DNA of 12,746 nucleotides from Halobacteriales archaeon QH_8_67_36 (GTDB lineage: Archaea; Halobacteriota; Halobacteria; Halobacteriales; Haloarculaceae): the NCBI GenBank assembly GCA_003021755.1, contig PXQZ01000068.1:1-12746 (forward strand), written 5' to 3'. The notes under the pieces are model-generated. The model was not told the DNA's origin, did not search any database, and saw nothing but the letters and a program-made list of their open reading frames with translations. Shown here piece by piece: positions 1 through 7,228 of the stretch. A program made the translations under genes and the position numbers. How positions within the stretch are numbered: position 1 is the stretch's first letter; the number at the start of each line of letters is the position of its first letter.

Positions 1-189
1 GTTCACTTCGAGGATGCCACGCGTTTCGAGGAACTTGAACAGCGCCAGTTCGAGGCCGACGATGATGGCGATGAGCTTCGCTATCTTCTTGGCCGCGAAA
101 CCGATGATGCCGCCGATGACAGCCCCGGTACCGAGTTCGAGACCGATCTGTTGGAGACTGAAGTCCAGTTGTAGTGCCAACCCTGCCAT
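1..189 (-). CDS. FUN14-family membrane protein, N-terminal part (runs off the left edge)
   Basis: Only the first 63 codons are present, read leftwards from ATG at 189; the frame is still open at base 1. The visible protein begins MAGLALQLDF, followed by a glycine-rich hydrophobic stretch at residues 20-32 (GTGAVIGGIIG), a KKIAKL motif at 34-39 and a second hydrophobic helix at 40-53. The glycine-rich helix followed by a lysine-containing loop and another helix is the pattern I know from archaeal FUN14 proteins, which are small membrane proteins of about 100 residues. Their function in archaea is not established; the mitochondrial relatives (FUNDC1) are outer-membrane receptors, which should not be transferred to this gene. 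A TATA-like box about 27 bases upstream of the ATG supports this start and a leaderless mRNA. The gene diverges from hflX. Family call is by pattern recognition only. Confidence 0.75.
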   Translation of the reverse strand, partial: MAGLALQLDFSLQQIGLELGTGAVIGGIIGFAAKKIAKLIAIIVGLELALFKFLETRGILEVN

Positions 190-212
190 ACCGGTTACCT
201 GCTCGTCGCGGT

Positions 213-220
213 GTATATCC
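213..220 (-). promoter_or_regulatory. TATA-like promoter of the FUN14-family gene
   Basis: On the minus strand this reads GGATATAC. It lies about 27 bases before the ATG at 189, the spacing expected when a haloarchaeal mRNA begins at or next to its start codon. It is among the few A/T-rich patches in the 112-base divergent intergenic region. Inferred from position and composition only. Confidence 0.45.
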
Positions 221-270
221 TTTGTGCTACTTCGGTCGGTGTCCGGGGGTTTTCAGCCAGACCCCGCACG

Positions 271-278
271 TTAAATAA
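271..278 (+). promoter_or_regulatory. TATA box of hflX
   Basis: TTAAATAA is a strong haloarchaeal TATA-box match in an otherwise GC-rich region. Its centre is about 27 bases before the GTG start at 302, so the transcript should start at or within a base or two of the start codon (leaderless). No Shine-Dalgarno-like sequence is visible before the GTG, which agrees with this. Confidence 0.65.
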
Positions 279-301
279 TCGGACGGCCTACGTGGTGGTG
301 A

Positions 302-1612
302 GTGACGGCGACACACACCATTGACGGGGCAATCGTGGCCAAACGCGTCGACAGCGGCGAGGCCGACACCGAGGAGGTTCGCGACCTCGCACGGGCGGCC
401 GGCTACGACGTGGTCGGCGAGATAACACAGACACGGACGGAGGACCCGGCCTACCACCTCGGACAGGGGAAGGTAACGCGCCTGGCCAACGCCGTCGCCC
501 GCGAGGGGACAACGACGGTCATCTTCGACAACCAGCTCGGCCCCTACCAGACCTACAACATCGGGAACGAGCTGCCGACGGGGGTGACCGTGATCGACCG
601 GTTCCGGCTCATCCTCGAAATCTTCGGCCAGCGTGCGCGGACCCGGAAGGCCCAGCTGCAGGTCGAACTCGCCGAACTGCGCTACGAGCTCCCCCGGGCG
701 GAGGCGAAAGCCAGCCTCGCAAAACGCGACGAGCGCCCCGGTTTCATGGGCCTTGGCGAGTACGACGAGTCCCGCGAGGAGGACATCAAAAAGCAGATAG
801 CCAACATCCGGGACGAGCTCGAATCCATCGAGGAGACCGAGCAACGCCGACGCAAGCAGCGCCGGGAGTCCGGCTTCGATCTGGTGGCGCTTGCGGGCTA
901 CACGAACGCGGGGAAGTCGACCCTCCTGCGACGGCTCGCCGAGGACCTCGACGTCGATCAGAACGAGGACCTCCATCCGGACCTCGACACCACGGCCGAG
1001 AGCGAGGACCGCCTGTTCACCACGCTGGGGACGACCACCCGCCGCGCCGCGGTCGACAAGCGGGAGGTCCTCGTGACCGATACGGTGGGGTTCATTCAGG
1101 ACCTTCCCCACTGGCTCGTCGAGTCGTTCAAGTCCACCCTCGACTCCGTCTACCGGGCCGACCTCGTCCTGCTCGTGGTCGACATCTCCGAGCCGGTCGA
1201 GGAGATTCGCGAGAAACTGGTGACGAGCCACGACACCCTCTACGAGCGCAACGAAGCCCCCATCGTGACGGTGCTAAACAAGACCGACAAGGTCGAGGAC
1301 ACGGAGATACGGCGCAAGCGCGAGGCCCTTTCGGCGCTGGCGCCCAACCCCGTAGCCGTCAGTGCCGCCGAGGGGCTGAACGTCGACGCGCTGGCCGACC
1401 GCATCGACGCCGAACTGCCCGACTACGAGCGCGAGCGGCTCGTCCTCCCGATGACCGACGAGACGATGAGCGTCGTCTCGTGGATTCACGACCACGCCCA
1501 CGTCGACACCGTCGACTACGGTGACGAGGTCGTCATCGAGTTCGAGGCCCGCCCCGCCATCGTCGAACAGTCCCGGTCGAAGGCGGGGGACCTCGTGGGC
1601 GCCTCCGCGTAG
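302..1612 (+). CDS. hflX: HflX-type GTPase
   Basis: A 436-residue GTPase of the Obg-HflX group. In bacteria HflX is a ribosome-binding GTPase that splits stalled or heat-damaged ribosomes; archaeal HflX also binds the large subunit, so a ribosome-associated role is inferred here. Residues 1-130 form the HflX N-terminal domain, with the family signature around GPYQTYNIG (80-88) and the conserved RTRKAQLQVELA helix (113-124). A helical linker follows (about 150-190). The G domain shows G1 GYTNAGKST (199-207), a threonine-rich switch region (239-246), G3 DTVGF (260-264), G4 NKTD (326-329) and a G5-like SAAEG (354-358). Length is normal for the family. GTG at 302 is chosen because an in-frame TGA sits immediately upstream (299-301) and a TATA box lies 27 bases before it. 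The stop codon is one base from the stop of the convergent NAD(P)H-hydrate repair gene. Confidence 0.96.
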   Translation: MTATHTIDGAIVAKRVDSGEADTEEVRDLARAAGYDVVGEITQTRTEDPAYHLGQGKVTRLANAVAREGTTTVIFDNQLGPYQTYNIGNELPTGVTVIDRFRLILEIFGQRARTRKAQLQVELAELRYELPRAEAKASLAKRDERPGFMGLGEYDESREEDIKKQIANIRDELESIEETEQRRRKQRRESGFDLVALAGYTNAGKSTLLRRLAEDLDVDQNEDLHPDLDTTAESEDRLFTTLGTTTRRAAVDKREVLVTDTVGFIQDLPHWLVESFKSTLDSVYRADLVLLVVDISEPVEEIREKLVTSHDTLYERNEAPIVTVLNKTDKVEDTEIRRKREALSALAPNPVAVSAAEGLNVDALADRIDAELPDYERERLVLPMTDETMSVVSWIHDHAHVDTVDYGDEVVIEFEARPAIVEQSRSKAGDLVGASA

Positions 1613-1613
1613 C

Positions 1614-3041
1614 TCAGCCCCACAGCACGCCCGGCACCGCCTCTAGCAGATCGGTCGCGACCAGCCCGGAGCCGTACTCGTCGACGACAGCGTCCCCAGC
1701 GGCGCCGTTGGCGTAGGCCCCGACGGCGGCGGCGTGACGGGGTTCGAGTACGCAGGCCAGCGCGCCGGTGACCCCCGCGAGCACGTCGCCGGTGCCGCCG
1801 ACGGTCATCCCCGCGTTGCCGGTGCGGCTGATGCGGGTCCGCTCGCCGTCGGATATCACGTCGTAAGTGCCCTTGACGAGCAGCGTGTGACCGATGTCGG
1901 CCGCGAACGTCTCGACCAGCTCGGCCCGCTCTTCCCAGTCGTCGCCGGTCTCCCCGCCCATCTTCACGAGTTCGCCCTGGTGGGGCGTACAGACCAGTTC
2001 GGCGTCGGTCTCGGTATACGGCACGACCTGCAGCGCGTCGGCGTCGACGACGGCGGTGCCCTCGAAGGACGACAGCAGGGACCTGACCGCATCGAGCGTC
2101 CCCTCGGCCCCGCCCAGCCCCGGCCCCAGGACGAGCGTATCGTGGTCGGCCGCGAGGTCGGCCAGCCGGTCGACGTGACTCGGTCCGAGTCGGTCGCCGT
2201 CGTACCCGCGGACGATGAGGTTCCCGCTGTACCCCTGTATCTCGCGGGCGACAGCATCGGGCGCGGCGACGCGGACGAGATCCGCGCCCGCCCGTAGCGC
2301 CGACTGGCCGGCGAGCGCCGGGGCGCCGGTGTAGGGACCGCCCCCGACGACCAGCACCTCGCCGTTGTCGCCCTTGTGGCTCGCGGGGTCCCGAGAGAGC
2401 CGCTGGAGGTCGCCCCGCCCGACGAACCGCTGGGCGGCCTCGGGAATGCCGATGTCGGCGACGGTGACCGAGGCCGAGAGGCCATCGAGACCGGGTTTCG
2501 TGTCGTGGAACGTGACGACGTGGTCCGGTTCGACGGCGCCGTCGGCGAGGGCCCCCGTCTCGCCGTCGAGCCCGGAGGGCACGTCGACCGAGAGGACCGT
2601 CGCGTCGGACCGGTTCATCGCCTCGGCGGCGGTGGCGGCCGGTTCGCGCAGCGCACCGCTGATGCCGGTCCCCAGCATCGCGTCGACCGCGAGGTCGGGG
2701 TCGCCGAGGTCGAACGCGGCACTGTCGCGGACCCGCTCGGTCGGGTAGTCGGCCGACTGCAGCGCCTCCCAGTTCTCCCGTGAGATGTCCGTGGTGATGG
2801 TCTCGGGACGGCCGAGCAGGTAGACACGGAGGTCGTACTCGTCCAGGAAGCGGGCCGCCACGAGCGCGTCGCCGCCGTTGTTTCCGCGGCCGGCGACGAC
2901 GGTGACCGACGCGCCGGGGTCGGCGCGCTCGCGGACCGCTCTCGCGACGGCGTTCCCGGACGATTCCATCAACTGCTTGCGCGGGACGCCCAGCGCCGCC
3001 GCGTTCGCGTCGACGACGGCCATCTCGGAGCCGGTGAGCAT
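1614..3041 (-). CDS. nnr: Bifunctional NAD(P)H-hydrate epimerase / ADP-dependent NAD(P)H-hydrate dehydratase
   Basis: A 475-residue metabolite-repair enzyme. The N-terminal half (YjeF_N epimerase, about 1-210) interconverts the R and S forms of NAD(P)HX, the hydrated damaged cofactors. The C-terminal half (carbohydrate-kinase-like, about 215-475) dehydrates the S form back to NAD(P)H using ADP. Epimerase signs are the nucleotide-binding GRGNNGGDALVAAR (51-64), VDAMLGTGISG (119-129, with the catalytic-type Asp120) and VDVPSGLDGETG (152-163). Dehydratase signs are VLVVGGGP (229-236), LVLGPGLG (303-310), VVDADAL (331-337), TPHQGEL (352-358), LLVKGTYDVI (387-396) and GGTGDVLAG (415-423), with Asp419 as the likely base. 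This fused arrangement is usual for the family in prokaryotes. The start is ATG at 3041, with no Shine-Dalgarno-like sequence; only a weak TATA-like patch (about 3063-3070) precedes it. A hairpin at 3074-3100 separates it from acylphosphatase. Confidence 0.95.
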   Translation of the reverse strand: MLTGSEMAVVDANAAALGVPRKQLMESSGNAVARAVRERADPGASVTVVAGRGNNGGDALVAARFLDEYDLRVYLLGRPETITTDISRENWEALQSADYPTERVRDSAAFDLGDPDLAVDAMLGTGISGALREPAATAAEAMNRSDATVLSVDVPSGLDGETGALADGAVEPDHVVTFHDTKPGLDGLSASVTVADIGIPEAAQRFVGRGDLQRLSRDPASHKGDNGEVLVVGGGPYTGAPALAGQSALRAGADLVRVAAPDAVAREIQGYSGNLIVRGYDGDRLGPSHVDRLADLAADHDTLVLGPGLGGAEGTLDAVRSLLSSFEGTAVVDADALQVVPYTETDAELVCTPHQGELVKMGGETGDDWEERAELVETFAADIGHTLLVKGTYDVISDGERTRISRTGNAGMTVGGTGDVLAGVTGALACVLEPRHAAAVGAYANGAAGDAVVDEYGSGLVATDLLEAVPGVLWG

Positions 3042-3073
3042 ACCGGCGCTTGGTCCGCCACCGTCCTAACGAT

Positions 3074-3100
3074 GGGGGACGGGCCTGTGGCCGATCCCCC
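3074..3100 (-). other. Symmetric hairpin between acyP and nnr
   Basis: Perfect six-pair outer stem (GGGGGA at 3074-3079 with TCCCCC at 3095-3100), a 2x2 internal loop (3080-3081 and 3093-3094), a four-pair inner stem (GGCC at 3082-3085 with GGCC at 3089-3092) and a three-base loop TGT. It begins two bases after the acylphosphatase stop codon in the direction of transcription and ends 32 bases before the nnr start. It could mark a 3' end, stabilise or block processing, or slow polymerase. No T-run follows it, so a bacterial-style intrinsic terminator is unlikely. Confidence 0.5.
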
Positions 3101-3102
3101 GC

Positions 3103-3378
3103 TCAGTACCGTATCTCGAACTCGCCCAGTCCCTCCGGCTCCTCATCGGTGACCTCGACGTCGTTGACCGTCGCCATGTCACTCCCTTCGTGACAGAACT
3201 CGACCATCGCGTCGACGGCCTCGGGGTCGCCCTCGAACACCGCCTCGACGCGGCCGTCGTCCAGATTCTTCACCCAGCCGTCGACGCCGTGTTCCCGTGC
3301 CGTCTCCTTCGTCGTGGCCCGGTAGAAGACGCCCTGTACGCGACCCGAGACGTGGACGTGGACTCGCTTCCGTGACAT
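3103..3378 (-). CDS. acyP: Acylphosphatase
   Basis: A 91-residue cytosolic enzyme that hydrolyses acyl phosphates (such as acetyl phosphate or 1,3-bisphosphoglycerate) to the acid and phosphate. Both family signatures are present: GRVQGVFYR (12-20), where Arg20 is the phosphate-binding arginine, and GWVKNLDDGRVEAVFEG (34-50), where Asn38 is the catalytic asparagine that orients water. The length is typical for the family. ATG at 3378 is chosen because family homology begins immediately after it (SRKRVHVHVSGRVQG); the same frame stays open upstream but that extension does not resemble the family. An A/T-rich TATA-like patch about 26 bases upstream supports leaderless expression. The gene lies 64 bases downstream of the DNA glycosylase on the same strand and is followed by a hairpin before nnr. 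Physiological role in archaea is poorly defined. Confidence 0.95.
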   Translation of the reverse strand: MSRKRVHVHVSGRVQGVFYRATTKETAREHGVDGWVKNLDDGRVEAVFEGDPEAVDAMVEFCHEGSDMATVNDVEVTDEEPEGLGEFEIRY

Positions 3379-3400
3379 GGGTCGAGGTTCTCTCGGCTGG

Positions 3401-3410
3401 TAGTTATGTT
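3401..3410 (-). promoter_or_regulatory. acyP: Possible TATA-like promoter of acyP
   Basis: The minus strand reads CGAACATAACTA across this patch, resembling a haloarchaeal BRE plus TATA element, and it sits about 26 bases upstream of the acyP ATG. The match to the consensus is imperfect, so acyP could instead depend on read-through from the upstream glycosylase. Confidence 0.3.
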
Positions 3411-3442
3411 CGGTGGTCCGTCGTGGCACCGGGCAGGCCACC

Positions 3443-4351
3443 CTACAGCTCCCGACCGCCCGAGCGCAGATAGTGAAACAGATACGTTTGCGTGTAGCCG
3501 GCGTACGCCCCGCCCAGGGCCTCCCGGATCGCGCGGGAGGTGTCGGCGTAGTTCCCCCGGTCACAGTCGGGGTAGAACTCGGCGATGGTCGTCCGAATCC
3601 ACGTGTCCAGCGGGACGGCCCCCAGATAGCCCAGCGAAAACAGGAGAATGCAGTCGGCCACCTTCTCGCCCACGCCGACGAACTGGGTGAGGTGGTCGCG
3701 GGCGTCCTCGTAGGCCAGACCGCGTGCGTCCTCGGGGTCGGCCTCGCCGGTCGCGACCATCTCCGCCGTGCGCTTGACGTAGGGGGCGCGATAGCCCAGG
3801 CTCAGGTCCCGGAGGGCGGCCTCGCTGGCGTCCGCGAGCGCTTCGGGCGTCGGGAACGCGCGGTAGGTCCCGCCGTCGAACGCGACCGGTTCGCCGAACT
3901 CGCGACGCAGCGCCTGTTGCATCCCGTGGATGCGGGCCACGCGCATCTGGGCGGAGCAGATGAAAGAGACGAGCGTCGGGAAAACGGGGTCGCAGACAAT
4001 TCGCATCCCCCAGTAGGCGTCGTAGGCTTCATCGACGACGGCGTCGGGCGGGGCGGTTTCCCGGATCGCCGGGAGGTCGTCGCCGAGTCCAAGCAGCGTG
4101 TGGAGCACATCGGCGGCGTCGAAGGTCGCCTCCCACACCAGTCTGCCGTCGGTCTGGCGGATGCGGACGACCTGTAGGTCGCCGTCGACCCGCACCGTCG
4201 TCCAGTACCAGGCGTCGCCGCCGCTCGCGGCCGTCCGCTCGTACATGCGGCCGTCCTCGCGGTCCCAGAGATACGACTGGCCGCTCTCGACGGTCGCCTG
4301 CAGATCGATACCGCCCGGCAGCGACGTCACGTCTATCGAGCCCCGTTGCAT
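3443..4351 (-). CDS. ogg: OGG1-type 8-oxoguanine DNA glycosylase / AP lyase
   Basis: A 302-residue HhH-GPD superfamily base-excision repair enzyme, predicted to excise 8-oxoguanine opposite cytosine and nick the abasic site by beta-elimination. It has the two-part eukaryote-like OGG1 layout rather than the short archaeal AGOG form: an N-terminal OGG_N region (1-110) with ESGQSYLW (22-29), then a helical region with ICSAQMRVARI (131-141) and the helix-hairpin-helix FVGVGEKVADC (224-234). Lys230 aligns with human OGG1 Lys249 (Schiff-base lysine) and Asp249 (in AVPLDTW) with human Asp268. The start is uncertain. ATG at 4351 begins where family similarity starts; an in-frame GTG at 4405 would overlap the upstream transporter stop as GTGA (320 residues) and suggests translational coupling. 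Neither has a Shine-Dalgarno-like sequence. The frame is open much further upstream, but only as antisense-type noise across the transporter. Confidence 0.92.
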   Translation of the reverse strand: MQRGSIDVTSLPGGIDLQATVESGQSYLWDREDGRMYERTAASGGDAWYWTTVRVDGDLQVVRIRQTDGRLVWEATFDAADVLHTLLGLGDDLPAIRETAPPDAVVDEAYDAYWGMRIVCDPVFPTLVSFICSAQMRVARIHGMQQALRREFGEPVAFDGGTYRAFPTPEALADASEAALRDLSLGYRAPYVKRTAEMVATGEADPEDARGLAYEDARDHLTQFVGVGEKVADCILLFSLGYLGAVPLDTWIRTTIAEFYPDCDRGNYADTSRAIREALGGAYAGYTQTYLFHYLRSGGREL

Positions 4352-4401
4352 TGGGAGGTGGTTGGTGTCGAGGCCTATCGGGGTTTCTATCCGCCCGTCG
4401 C

Positions 4402-5799
4402 TCACGCCGTGTCGGCCCGGTATCGGGTGGCGAGTGTCGTCCCGCTGACGACGGCGACGGCCAGGGCCGCTGCCTGTGCGGTCGAGACGGGGACACCGAG
4501 CAGCCCCTCGATCCCTGTCGTGAGCGTGAACGCGAGGAACAGAGGGACGACGACGGTGACGGCGTAGTACCACGGGCGGCTTGCCAGTCGCGCGACTCGA
4601 CCGGCCCCTCGCTCGTACTCCGCTATCGCGGCCCGCCCGAGTACCGAGCCACAGAACAGCAGGAAGCCAAGCAGCGTGACGGTGAGCAGCAGGTTCGCCA
4701 TCGTGTCCGCGAGCAGCGTAAACAGCGACGGCGACAGCGCCGCGGCGCTGCCCGTGACCAGGAACAGGCCGCCGACAGCCACGACTGCCCGCGGCCGGTC
4801 GAACCCGTGTTCGTCGGCGAGATAGGCGACGAGCACCTCGAAGATACTGATTGCCGAGGAGAGCGCGGCCAGCAGGACGACGCCGAAAAAGACGACGCCG
4901 ACGAGCCGGCTGGCGGGCAGGTCGGCGAACGCGCCGGCGAGGCCGACGAACAGCGCGCCGGGGCCGCCCGACCCCGGCGGGACGCCCAGCGAGTACAGCA
5001 GCGGGAAGACGACCAGCCCCGCGAGGACGCCGATTCCGGTGTTCAACACGGCGATGAGCGTCCCGTCGGCGACCAGCGAGCGGTCCTCGTCGATGTAGGA
5101 GGCGTAGGTGAGCATGGCGCCGGCGCCCACCGAGAGGGTAAACAGCGCCTGGCCGGCCGCGGCGACGAGCACGTCGAAGAAGTTCGCACGGAGGTACGCC
5201 ACGTCCAGCGAGAGGTAGAACTCGTAGCCGCCGGCGCTCCCCGGCAACGTCGCCACCCAGACCGCCAGCCCGCCACAGAGGAGCACGATGCCGGGTACCA
5301 TCACCGTCGTCGCGACCTCGATGCCGCGGTCGACGCCGGCGGAGACGACGGCGACCGTCGCCAGCAAGAACAGGGCGTGAAAGCCCGCCGCGGCGGGGCC
5401 GAAGTCGACGGCCGCGAAGTACGCCTGCGGAGCCTCGAAGTACGCCCCCGTCGCGCTGGCGACCGTGTACCGCAGTATCCAGCCGCCGACCACGGTGTAA
5501 AAGGAGAGGACGACAACCGATGCGACCAGCGCGAGGCCCCCCAGCGCGCGAAAGCGGCGACCGCCGAGTTCGTCGAACGCGCCGACGGGATTGCGCCGGC
5601 TCCGACGGCCGATAACCATCTCGCCGAGCAGTCCGGGGACGCCCACGAGCAGTATCACGACCACGTACAATAGGAGAAACGCCGACCCGCCGTTGGTCGC
5701 GGTCAGCCACGGGAACCGCCAGATGTTTCCGAGGCCGACGGCGCTCCCGACCGCCGCGAGTACGAACCCGAGTCGTGTGTCCCACGTCGCTCTCGTCAT
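4402..5799 (-). CDS. Na+-dependent transporter of the SNF/NSS family (copy 1)
   Basis: A 465-residue inner-membrane symporter of the sodium:neurotransmitter symporter family (LeuT fold), predicted to bring in an amino acid or related small solute with Na+. TM1 carries the hallmark GSAVGLGNIWRFPW (18-31), including the arginine (Arg28) that forms the extracellular gate in LeuT, followed by TATNGGSAF (33-41). TM3 contains the FYTVVGGW segment (100-107), TM6 is around GQALFTLSVGAGAM (216-229) and TM8 carries the serine-rich AALSSAISIFE (311-321) expected to help bind Na+. About 12 membrane spans are predicted by eye. Substrate cannot be read from the sequence. It lies 48 bases downstream of a diverged paralogue on the same strand, and the DNA glycosylase gene follows directly. 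A TATA-like patch about 26 bases before ATG 5799 suggests its own promoter. Confidence 0.93.
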   Translation of the reverse strand: MTRATWDTRLGFVLAAVGSAVGLGNIWRFPWLTATNGGSAFLLLYVVVILLVGVPGLLGEMVIGRRSRRNPVGAFDELGGRRFRALGGLALVASVVVLSFYTVVGGWILRYTVASATGAYFEAPQAYFAAVDFGPAAAGFHALFLLATVAVVSAGVDRGIEVATTVMVPGIVLLCGGLAVWVATLPGSAGGYEFYLSLDVAYLRANFFDVLVAAAGQALFTLSVGAGAMLTYASYIDEDRSLVADGTLIAVLNTGIGVLAGLVVFPLLYSLGVPPGSGGPGALFVGLAGAFADLPASRLVGVVFFGVVLLAALSSAISIFEVLVAYLADEHGFDRPRAVVAVGGLFLVTGSAAALSPSLFTLLADTMANLLLTVTLLGFLLFCGSVLGRAAIAEYERGAGRVARLASRPWYYAVTVVVPLFLAFTLTTGIEGLLGVPVSTAQAAALAVAVVSGTTLATRYRADTA

Positions 5800-5821
5800 C
5801 GTCCCTCGGTCCGTGTGCGGG

Positions 5822-5830
5822 GTGAAAAGC
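5822..5830 (-). promoter_or_regulatory. Possible TATA-like promoter of SNF transporter copy 1
   Basis: The minus strand reads GCTTTTCAC, the only A/T-rich patch in the 48-base gap between the two transporter genes. It lies about 26 bases upstream of ATG 5799, as expected for a leaderless haloarchaeal transcript. This would let copy 1 (and the glycosylase after it) be expressed independently of copy 2. Confidence 0.35.
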
Positions 5831-5847
5831 GCGTCGGGTCCGTGGCG

Positions 5848-7191
5848 TCAGAACGGCGCGAAGAAGGCCGCGTCCTCGACGAGGAACAGTTCGTTGATAC
5901 CGAGTGCGAGCGTCGCCAGAACGGCGACCACGACGACCACACGGACCGTCCAGAGCCAGGCGTCGCCGCCGGCGCCCAACCCGCCGGTCCCCTCGCGCAG
6001 TTCGGCGACAGCGTCGGTCCCGAGCACCCAACCGACGAAGACGGTCGTGGCGAGCACCGACAGCGGGAGCAGCAGTTGGTAGGCGACGCTGTCGAACCAG
6101 GTCAGCCACGCCGTGTCCCACGCCGACGGGAGACCCAACACGAACAGGGCGGCTCCGACGGCCGGTGCCAGCACCGTCCGTGGCACGTCGTAGTTGTCGT
6201 TGGCGTAGGCGACCGTCACTTCCAGCAGGCTGATGGCCGAGGACAGCGCCGCGATGAGGACGACGCCGAAGAAGACCACCCCGAACAGCCGACCGAACGG
6301 GACCGAGCCAAAGCCGGCGGCGGTCGCGACGAACAGCGCGCCCGCGCCGCCGGTCCGGGTCGTAACGTCCGCGCCGATGGTCAGCAGGATGGGGAAGACG
6401 ACGAGTCCGGCCAGCACGCCGACGAGCGTGTTCGTCACGACGATGGCCCCGCCGTCGACCACGAGGTTGTCGTCGCCGCCGACGTAGGAGGAGTAGGTCA
6501 CCATGATGGCCATCCCCAGCGAGAGCGTGAAGAAGGCCTGCCCGACGGCGAAGGGGATGATGCTCCCGGCGTTTGCCGCCATCGCGTTCAGGTCCGGCGA
6601 GAGGAAGAAGTCATAGCCCGCGGCGGCACCGGGCAGCGTCGCCACCCACACCGCCAGCCCCACCATCAGGAGGAGGATGCTCGGCACCATCAGCTTCGTC
6701 GCCGCCTCAATGCCGTCCTCGATACCGAGCGCGACGATGCCGACCGCTATCGCCAGGAAGAGCGCCTGGGCGAGGACCGCCTCGGGGCCGGCCGACACCA
6801 CGCCGAAGTAGCCCGCCGGGTCCGCGAAGTACGCGCCCCGGGCGCTCCCCAGGATGTAGCGCAACACCCAGCCGCCGACGACGTTGTAGTACGAGAGAAT
6901 CCAGAACCCCGTGAGGACGGCCAGCGCCCCCACCGCTCGCCACTGCCGGTGACCCAGCTTCACGAAGGCGTCGACGGCGTTGACGTTGGTCCGTCGGCCC
7001 AGTACGAACTCGGCGAGCATCGCCGGGAACCCCACCAGCACCACGGCGACGAGGTAGAAGGCGACGAACGCGGCCCCGCCGTTGGTCGCGGTCTTGAACG
7101 GGAACTGCCAGAGGTTCCCGAGACCGACTGCGCTCCCGATGGCTGCGAGGATGAACCCGGGGCGCGTGGCCCAGGTCTCTCGGTCTGACAT
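5848..7191 (-). CDS. Na+-dependent transporter of the SNF/NSS family (copy 2)
   Basis: A 447-residue LeuT-fold symporter paralogous to the next gene; both share TM1, the GGW segment of TM3, WVATLPG in TM5 and the FFGVVL.AALSSAIS stretch of TM8, but differ throughout otherwise. TM1 reads GSAVGLGNLWQFPF (19-32): the position of the LeuT gate arginine is Gln29, although the surrounding TATNGGAAF (34-42) is retained. About 12 spans are predicted by eye and the C-terminus is short. The start ATG at 7191 aligns with the start of copy 1 (TWATRPGFILAAIGSAVG versus TWDTRLGFVLAAVGSAVG). A TATA-like patch lies about 30 bases upstream, inside the end of a coding-like remnant. Substrate is unknown; sequence divergence between the two copies suggests different substrates or affinities, which is inference. 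Confidence 0.93.
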   Translation of the reverse strand: MSDRETWATRPGFILAAIGSAVGLGNLWQFPFKTATNGGAAFVAFYLVAVVLVGFPAMLAEFVLGRRTNVNAVDAFVKLGHRQWRAVGALAVLTGFWILSYYNVVGGWVLRYILGSARGAYFADPAGYFGVVSAGPEAVLAQALFLAIAVGIVALGIEDGIEAATKLMVPSILLLMVGLAVWVATLPGAAAGYDFFLSPDLNAMAANAGSIIPFAVGQAFFTLSLGMAIMVTYSSYVGGDDNLVVDGGAIVVTNTLVGVLAGLVVFPILLTIGADVTTRTGGAGALFVATAAGFGSVPFGRLFGVVFFGVVLIAALSSAISLLEVTVAYANDNYDVPRTVLAPAVGAALFVLGLPSAWDTAWLTWFDSVAYQLLLPLSVLATTVFVGWVLGTDAVAELREGTGGLGAGGDAWLWTVRVVVVVAVLATLALGINELFLVEDAAFFAPF

Positions 7192-7218
7192 TGGCTAGCC
7201 CCGGATACACGACGTACG

Positions 7219-7228
7219 TTGATTAACG
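7219..7228 (-). promoter_or_regulatory. Possible TATA-like promoter of SNF transporter copy 2
   Basis: The minus strand reads CGTTAATCAA, the most A/T-rich patch before the ATG at 7191, about 30 bases away. The distance allows a leaderless or very short-leader mRNA. It overlaps the point where the upstream coding-like remnant loses its coding character. Confidence 0.4.

Noticed and set aside
3379..3564. N-terminal extension of acylphosphatase to 153 residues
   Set aside because: Acylphosphatases are about 90 residues, the extension overlaps the glycosylase end, and it has no resemblance to the family.
4406..6121. Upstream extension of the glycosylase frame (to a total of 892 codons)
   Set aside because: The extra part is Arg/Pro-rich noise out of frame with the transporter genes; glycosylase similarity begins only near 4351.
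4351..7188. Very long open frames on the plus strand, opposite the two transporter genes (about 440 and 457 codons)
   Set aside because: They are the antisense of hydrophobic GC-rich genes and translate to Arg/Asp/Glu/Gln-rich low-complexity protein with no motif, while the minus strand shows full SNF-family signatures.
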